64,000 nt of DNA from Corinectria fuckeliana. Taxonomy: Eukaryota > Ascomycota > Sordariomycetes > Hypocreales > Nectriaceae. The notes under the pieces were generated by a model. That model did not search any database. It saw nothing but the letters and a program-made list of their open reading frames with translations, and was not told where the DNA came from. Shown in pieces: positions 58,346 to 64,000 of the stretch. How positions within the stretch are numbered: position 1 is the first letter of the stretch; each line of letters starts with the position of its first letter. The stretch lies in the NCBI GenBank assembly GCA_019137255.1, contig WPDH01000123.1, positions 186,001-250,000 of the forward strand, written 5' to 3'. The position numbers were made by a program, and so were the translations under genes.

Positions 58346-61300
58346 TGTGGTGGTGGTGGTGGTGGTGTTGTGAGGTTTGGGTTGGGTTGGTGTAAGTGGA
58401 GGTTGAGCCGGAGAAGGGGAGGGGGGAGATGTTGCTCGAGAGAGGCGAAGGCCTTCTTCTTGATACAAGTTGCGGTATCGAAGCTTTGGTTCTATGTGGA
58501 TAGTTGAAAGGATGGGGTCCTGGGAGATCAACCCGGGGACGCGGGTGTTATAAAGGGCAAAGGCAACAGGTGAAGCCGACGACAAGGACGCGCAGCCGGC
58601 AAACCGGGGGGCGTGTGGGACGGGACACTCTGCCTGGAGGGCGAGGCGGTGGTGGAGGGCGTGGGAGGGAGGCCCGTGAAAGGGTCCAGGAGTGGAATTT
58701 GGGAGAAAAGGGGGGTGTGGCGATTGCGGGAGCGGTGATGCTGTGAGATGGGTGGGTGGGTGGGTGGGTGGGATATGGGGGCGTGTGTCACTCACTGTCA
58801 TCGTGGGAGAAGGGAGAGAGAGTGGGAGAAAAGGCGTGGAAGAGCGGGTGCGGCGAAGGGTTTGGATTGCCAGGGTCCAAGCCCAGCACCGTCAGGTCGG
58901 GCGTCAGGGTGCGCTCTGTCAACAGCCAGTACGTACCCGCGGCCCTGCTGTCACTAATTCCCCATCCCGTCCATTCCCTCCCCCCCACAGGATCGGGAAT
59001 CCTCGCCGAGGAATTAGGGCCTCCTCCCTCTTTCGCTCTCCGCTAGCGCTCCCAGGCCCCCTCCCCCCCCCCCCTACCTCTAGTTGGGCTGGAAGGATGG
59101 GTAGTCGGGGGCCGACGGAGCGCTGAAGAGGGCCGAAGGGGAACCCGGTATGGGGGGGCGTGGGTGGTGTGCCCGTGTGCGGTGTGCGACCGCCTCCAGA
59201 ACAAAGCGGTGGGAGAACACAAAGCACGAGTAATGCTGGGGCTCTCACGGAATTTGCTGTCTGGAGGCGATGCGCTGCCAAGGCTCCCAAGCAACGGAGG
59301 GCAAGCAGGTCAGTGTGCAAAAACGAGGCGCTGGGGGGAGGGGCTTTGGCTCCTTTGCTTTGCTCTGCTCTGCCCGAATAGGAAGCTTTGTTTCGTAGTC
59401 TATCTATTGTCATCGGGCTTGGGCTGCGAACAACAAATCCTAGCCCGGGGCGCGACAAGCTTTCAGTCCTGCTTGTTGTTGTTAAGCAGGGCAGCTAGGG
59501 AAAAGACGACATGTCAAAATCAGGGCGATGACGAGAGACAGCGTGAGGCGAAAAGCAAGAGACAGGCCGAGCGCCAAATTCTGTCTGAGATGCGAAGTCT
59601 CGGGTCGAGTCTCGTCCGTCGAGCCAAGTCCAGCGCACACCTCGAGTCGGCCGAGTTCGAGTCGTCAAGCAAGACAACTGGACAGGCCGTGCCTTTGTTT
59701 TGGGTTTTTTTTGAAAGGGTCCGCCGCAGTTTCACCGACCAAGGTTGGTTAGGGCGGAGGGAGAGGGAGAATTAGATGGCGATACCGAGACCGAGAGAGA
59801 AACCCGACCGCAACGCCCAAAAAGGCCCCGACGCCCAAGGGCCCAAGCAAAGGGGAGCAGCAGCCCTGCAAGGGTCGGTGCATACAGCATTGTTACTTTG
59901 CAGCAGAGTGGTATTGGCAGGTATTCTTAGGCAACGGCCGAGGTGAAGCCTCGGGTACGGGCTGGCTGTGCTCTCTCATCACCATCCTTTCATTCATCCA
60001 GGCTTACTGGCGGGCCTGGGCATTCAAGGAAACCCAATCGCGCCCTTGATGAATGACCGCGATACAATAGCACAGCCATCTCAGCTTTGTCATTTGTCAT
60101 TTGTCATTTATTTGTGCGCCGGGCGCCATGAATCACTCAGTTCTGAATCGCCCCTTGCCTACCACCGCTTGCTGCCGTCGCCGCCGTCATTCATTCATTC
60201 ACTCATCCATCCATTCGGGTTTTTGGCCTTTGCTTTTCGCTACTGTTGCCTCCCCCACGGCCTGTGTCTGGTCGGGCTTGTTCTCTCCCCCCTCTTCGCT
60301 TTCGCTTTCGTGTCAGCCCAAGCCCGTCCGCGACGGGGTATCTAGGTATCTATCAACTAAAACAACGCTGGAGCACCTCATTCGGGAATGGGAGCGCACC
60401 CCCCTCCTTGCTCTTCGGTCCCTCCCCTCCCCCCACTGTTGCGCTCGGAGGATCGAAGCCCGGGCAGTTTTGCTTTGGGGGCGCGCCAGGCAGTCGTTTT
60501 GCGGCCGGTCGGCATGGCATTGATTGATCCATCCATCTCCTTCGTCCTCGTTCGTCCTCCATCCATCATCTCGTTATCACTACCGCCGAATGCGCTGCTG
60601 CCAGCTAAATGGCAAGACCACGAATACTACTGTATGCTTCCGGACGGCGTGGCATGCATGCGCTTCCGCCCTATCTATCGTGTCTTATGCGAGTGCTCGG
60701 GCGCAGAGGACGGCTGGATGCAGCACAACGCACCGAGCCCGAAGGGCGGTGATCTGACCGCCTCGCTGAGCGATGACTCTTACCTGAGTTTCTCAAAGGG
60801 GGCCTGCGATGTGAGTTTTGGTGTGGACGGGTGGCCGAGTTTGTTTGGCCTTTTGCTGCGAGCCAGTGCCGTTGAGTCCCGACCACCCGGCGGCCTGATT
60901 GGCCTCGATGCTTCTTCCAGTTGTGGGCTTCTGCTGCTGGCCGAGGGCGTGGCTGCAAATCGCGGAAATCCAAGTGCCCGTCGGCGTCTGCGGCGGCGGT
61001 CAAAATGCGCCAGCTTCAACGACGGACGCTTGGATTTCCAGTTCCATCCCTTGCTTCCATGCATTCATCCCTCCCCCTTCCTGTACGATTTAAGACGCAC
61101 TGCATCCGAATCTAGGTATCTACCAGTGGGTTTCCCGATCCTACCAGCCGTTTGCGATCCCCCCCCCCCCGACCCAGTGGTCTTAGCTTTGTCCCCCGTT
61201 TCTCTCACGGCTCATTGGCCGTGCGTTGCCGTTGGAGCGCACGAATCGCGGGCGAGTGTTTTGCTTCACCGCCGGCCGGGGGTCCGTCGGTTGCGGTCCC

Positions 61301-64000
61301 GGTAACCAATCGATCCCCGGCCGTATGCTCGCTTGCTCTCCCCCGTCGGTATCGCAATACGGTAAGCTAGGGTAATAGCCGTCCCCTGCCCTTGCAAGTA
61401 GGGTACTTATTCCGTAATATCTCGAACTTAATCACCTCGGTGGGAAAAAGGGTCAAAAGAAGAAAAGAAATACTACTTTGTATCTACGTACTGAAAAACT
61501 CTTCCAAACCAGTTACCTGGGACGAAGAGGAAAAAGCAACTGTAGCTACCCACACTAGTTCTCCCACTCTCCGAAAACCCGTAGCGATCAACCGCCCCTC
61601 CTCCTCCTCATCCTCGTCCTTCTACCTCCCGTCTCCCCGGGAAATCCCCGGGCGCCGCCAGCCTGGGCATCTGTTCGCCGAAAGGGGCAGCCGTACTACA
61701 TAGGCCTAGTATGTAGCACAAGCTACAACTGTCCGAACCCCCGCTGTACTCGGAGCCGCGTTTGCGGGGCGGCTCAGCCGTCGAGAGCGCCCATCTCCCG
61801 GGTCTGATTCGCGCGCTCCGTCGGCTCCTCCCCCGGCTTTTGTGGCTTTGGGTTAGATTCTGAGCTTAGTTACCACTTACCATGTAGTTAGTTGTTCTCT
61901 CGTCGCCTTCATTCCGACGGGAAGCGGAGCCTATCCGGGCACTGACTTACTCACTCAGCGCACGCAGACCGTGCTCCCTTGCGGGCCAGGGAATGTATGT
62001 AAGGGAAAGGAAAATTCTCGATAGATCGCAATCGTAGGACCCCTGCTGCTTTTGGGGCCGAGACAGGGCTCAGACCTTTTTCTCCCTCTCTCTCCTTGCG
62101 GCTGGGCTTGCTGCTGTTTTCCCCGCGGTTTCATATTTCTGGACGCCGAGGGCTTGTGGCATTCAGCACCATCACAGAGACAGTTAGTTAGGCAGGCTTC
62201 CTGTTCAGCACGCCCAGCATACGCACACGGACTTGGGAATGATACATCAAATACGAATACAATCCCTCGAGCCTAGACTGTATTTTCGGCTATATGCTTC
62301 AGGCTGGCTTGCTGCGAGGGATGCGGATAGGTCACCGCTGTGACAGTCTCTACTCGGCGTATAGTCCATTTCCACGACTGTGAATGGTGGGCTGCAGGGT
62401 AAATTGGCTTGGATATGTATCTACTCCGTAACTACTCGGATATCAGATCAATGTTGGACATTTGTCTCAGACGGATGCACCTGAAAGTAGGTACATATGT
62501 ACACTCCCTCCCGCACCCACCGTTTTTCCGCGATCTTATCCGTCCCGCGCCGCCGGCTCGCCGAGTCGCATCGCATCGCAGCGGTCAGTGAAAACCGCAG
62601 CCTCTGGTTGGCCAGAAGGGGAGAGGGGGTGAGTCAGATCGTTTTTTCTCTGCACCGCCATTTGCCTGGGAGGAGAAGGATGGGGGGGTGTGCATGGAGC
62701 GGGAGGGCGCTGCTTCCGCATTCGGATCCAAATCGAGTAGCCACCGTTTCGCCGTCTCCGGTCCAGTCGCTTTGGCGGCTTTACCGACTTACCTCAGCGT
62801 CGGTAGTGTGTGTGCTCGCTGGGGAATGGGAAAACGAAATGAGTGGAATGAATGGACGGAAACGACAGATAAGCTGCGTTCCTTCGTCTGTAACGTCTCT
62901 ACGAACAATCGTGGTAGTCAGGAAGCTAGGTCTATCTATTCGAGATGAGGACGCAACAAGCAGGTAGGCAGTCGGCAGGCTAGTATTCGTATCGGTATGT
63001 GTATATCAATAACGGCTGAATAAGACGGATTCATCCAGACGTTGGTAACGTTGTTTTTTGTTTTTTTTTGTTCAACGTACCTAACCGCATCCGCGTCCGT
63101 CTACGGCCATCCCTCGGGCACCCTCCGTCGCAACGTCCGCATTCTGCCATCTCCGTGGCATTCCCCTCCCACGACGGCCCTGAGTAATCCATCCTCACCC
63201 AACATCAGCATCATCCTCGTCAGCATCACCAATCCCGACATTTCCGGGTCGTCGCCATAGCCCTTTCGCGTTGCGGCCGTATGTCGGACTCTGACGTCGA
63301 TGACGGAGGTGTGGCAGCGCGCAGCCACGTTTTTCGTGTCTTGTGTGTGGACGGGTTGAGTGGGTGGGTGGCAGGTCTCTTGGCCAACTTACACGGGCGA
63401 TTTCTAATGAGCCGCCTTGTGGTAAATAAGATGTGAATTCGTACTCACACGCGCAAACACACGGGATTTCAGCTGCCTTGGTCGGTCCGAGGCTGGCCGG
63501 TTCGGCTGCTCATCGACACGCATTGGTTCATCGTGTTGCCCTTGTTTGCCTACGTATACGAAAGGCCGCCCGGACCTGATTGCTTGCTTGCTTGGCTGCG
63601 TGCGCAAACAATAGCAAATACGAATAGGCCCAGGCACAGCTGAAAACTACCTACTACGTACATACTCCAACTGAGCCATGCAGCTCGCCAGCGTTTGTCC
63701 GCCCGCCATCCCGTGCCAATCGCACCGAGGCGCGTCGTCGGGCCCTGTCGGTCCGCGTGTGCGTGGCCCATTGTCCCGGGCTGGATTCATCGCGGCACGA
63801 AATGGATGGCTTGGGCCCTTGTATCACTGTATTTCTCCGTTATCTGACCGCCCCTTGACCGAATTGCCGTCTTGGGAAGCTGGGAGCTAGCTCGGTCGCG
63901 CTCCAGCCGGCGGAGCTCCGGACTTCCATTCCAGTGACCCGAGGGAGCGAAAGCGTCGTCGTGAGGGGGACAAGGATTGGGATTGACAGGAGCAACACAC
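58346..64000. other. Right edge, no gene supported (5.7 kb)
   Basis: The first 400 bp form the leader of the 154-residue gene, with a (GGT)n tract at about 58348-58366 and (GGTG)n near 58751-58770. The rest contains a C-run (61159-61170), many short C/T-rich tracts, and open frames such as 60388-61305 (305 codons) that overlap frames of similar length and lack motifs. It may be the upstream region of a gene beyond the window. Confidence 0.45.

Noticed and set aside
60388..61305. 305-codon plus-strand open frame
   Set aside because: There is no recognisable motif, it overlaps several other frames of similar quality, and it has pyrimidine-tract composition. It is most likely chance.
1..64000. 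CRISPR arrays, operons, bacterial-type promoters, rRNA genes
   Set aside because: Spliced eukaryotic genes throughout; no regularly spaced repeat arrays or rRNA sequence found.

Overview
This window is nuclear DNA of a filamentous ascomycete (Pezizomycotina, most likely Sordariomycetes). The genes carry short GT-AG introns (48-107 bp) with CTAAC/CTAAT-like branch sites. Coding exons are C/G-rich at third positions, 5' leaders are pyrimidine-rich, and short TACCTAGGTA-type motifs are scattered between genes. There is no operon structure, CRISPR array, rRNA gene or recognisable tRNA. I rebuilt gene models by joining open frames at splice sites that keep the phase; these joins are inferred from sequence only.

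0-10 kb: a possible Cys-rich small protein, a MYND zinc-finger protein, a broken CorA-like membrane protein, an Apa1/2-type Ap4A phosphorylase, the cytochrome oxidase copper chaperone Cox11, and ribosomal protein L26 (uL24). 10-24 kb: a 1090-residue conserved, mostly disordered protein with a triplicated 42-bp repeat beyond its stop codon, a gene-free 4.7 kb, a small SET-domain protein, and a 688-residue type II membrane protein with a glycosyltransferase-like look.

24-38.5 kb: the most striking locus is a 1218-residue protein combining RWD-like N-terminal regions, a PARP6/8-like ADP-ribosyltransferase domain and a C-terminal UBE2Q-type ubiquitin-conjugating domain that keeps its catalytic cysteine. 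It is followed by a PRPP synthetase of the Prs1/Prs5 type with a large insertion. After 3.3 kb without a gene comes a compact housekeeping cluster: RNA polymerase III subunit Rpc9, a Rho-like GTPase with degenerate G2, G3 and G4 motifs, tRNA pseudouridine synthase Pus3/Deg1, and the GPI-GlcNAc transferase subunit Gpi15/PIG-H.

40-64 kb: one 1621-residue WD40/solenoid/proline-rich scaffold-like protein, then about 12.6 kb without a convincing gene, one small 154-residue disordered protein, and a further 5.6 kb with nothing I can support. The gene-poor block holds an AT-rich island bounded by a 14-bp direct repeat. Most genes are unrelated housekeeping functions; the only shared themes are nucleotide metabolism (Ap4A, PRPP) and RNA/translation (L26, Rpc9, Pus3).
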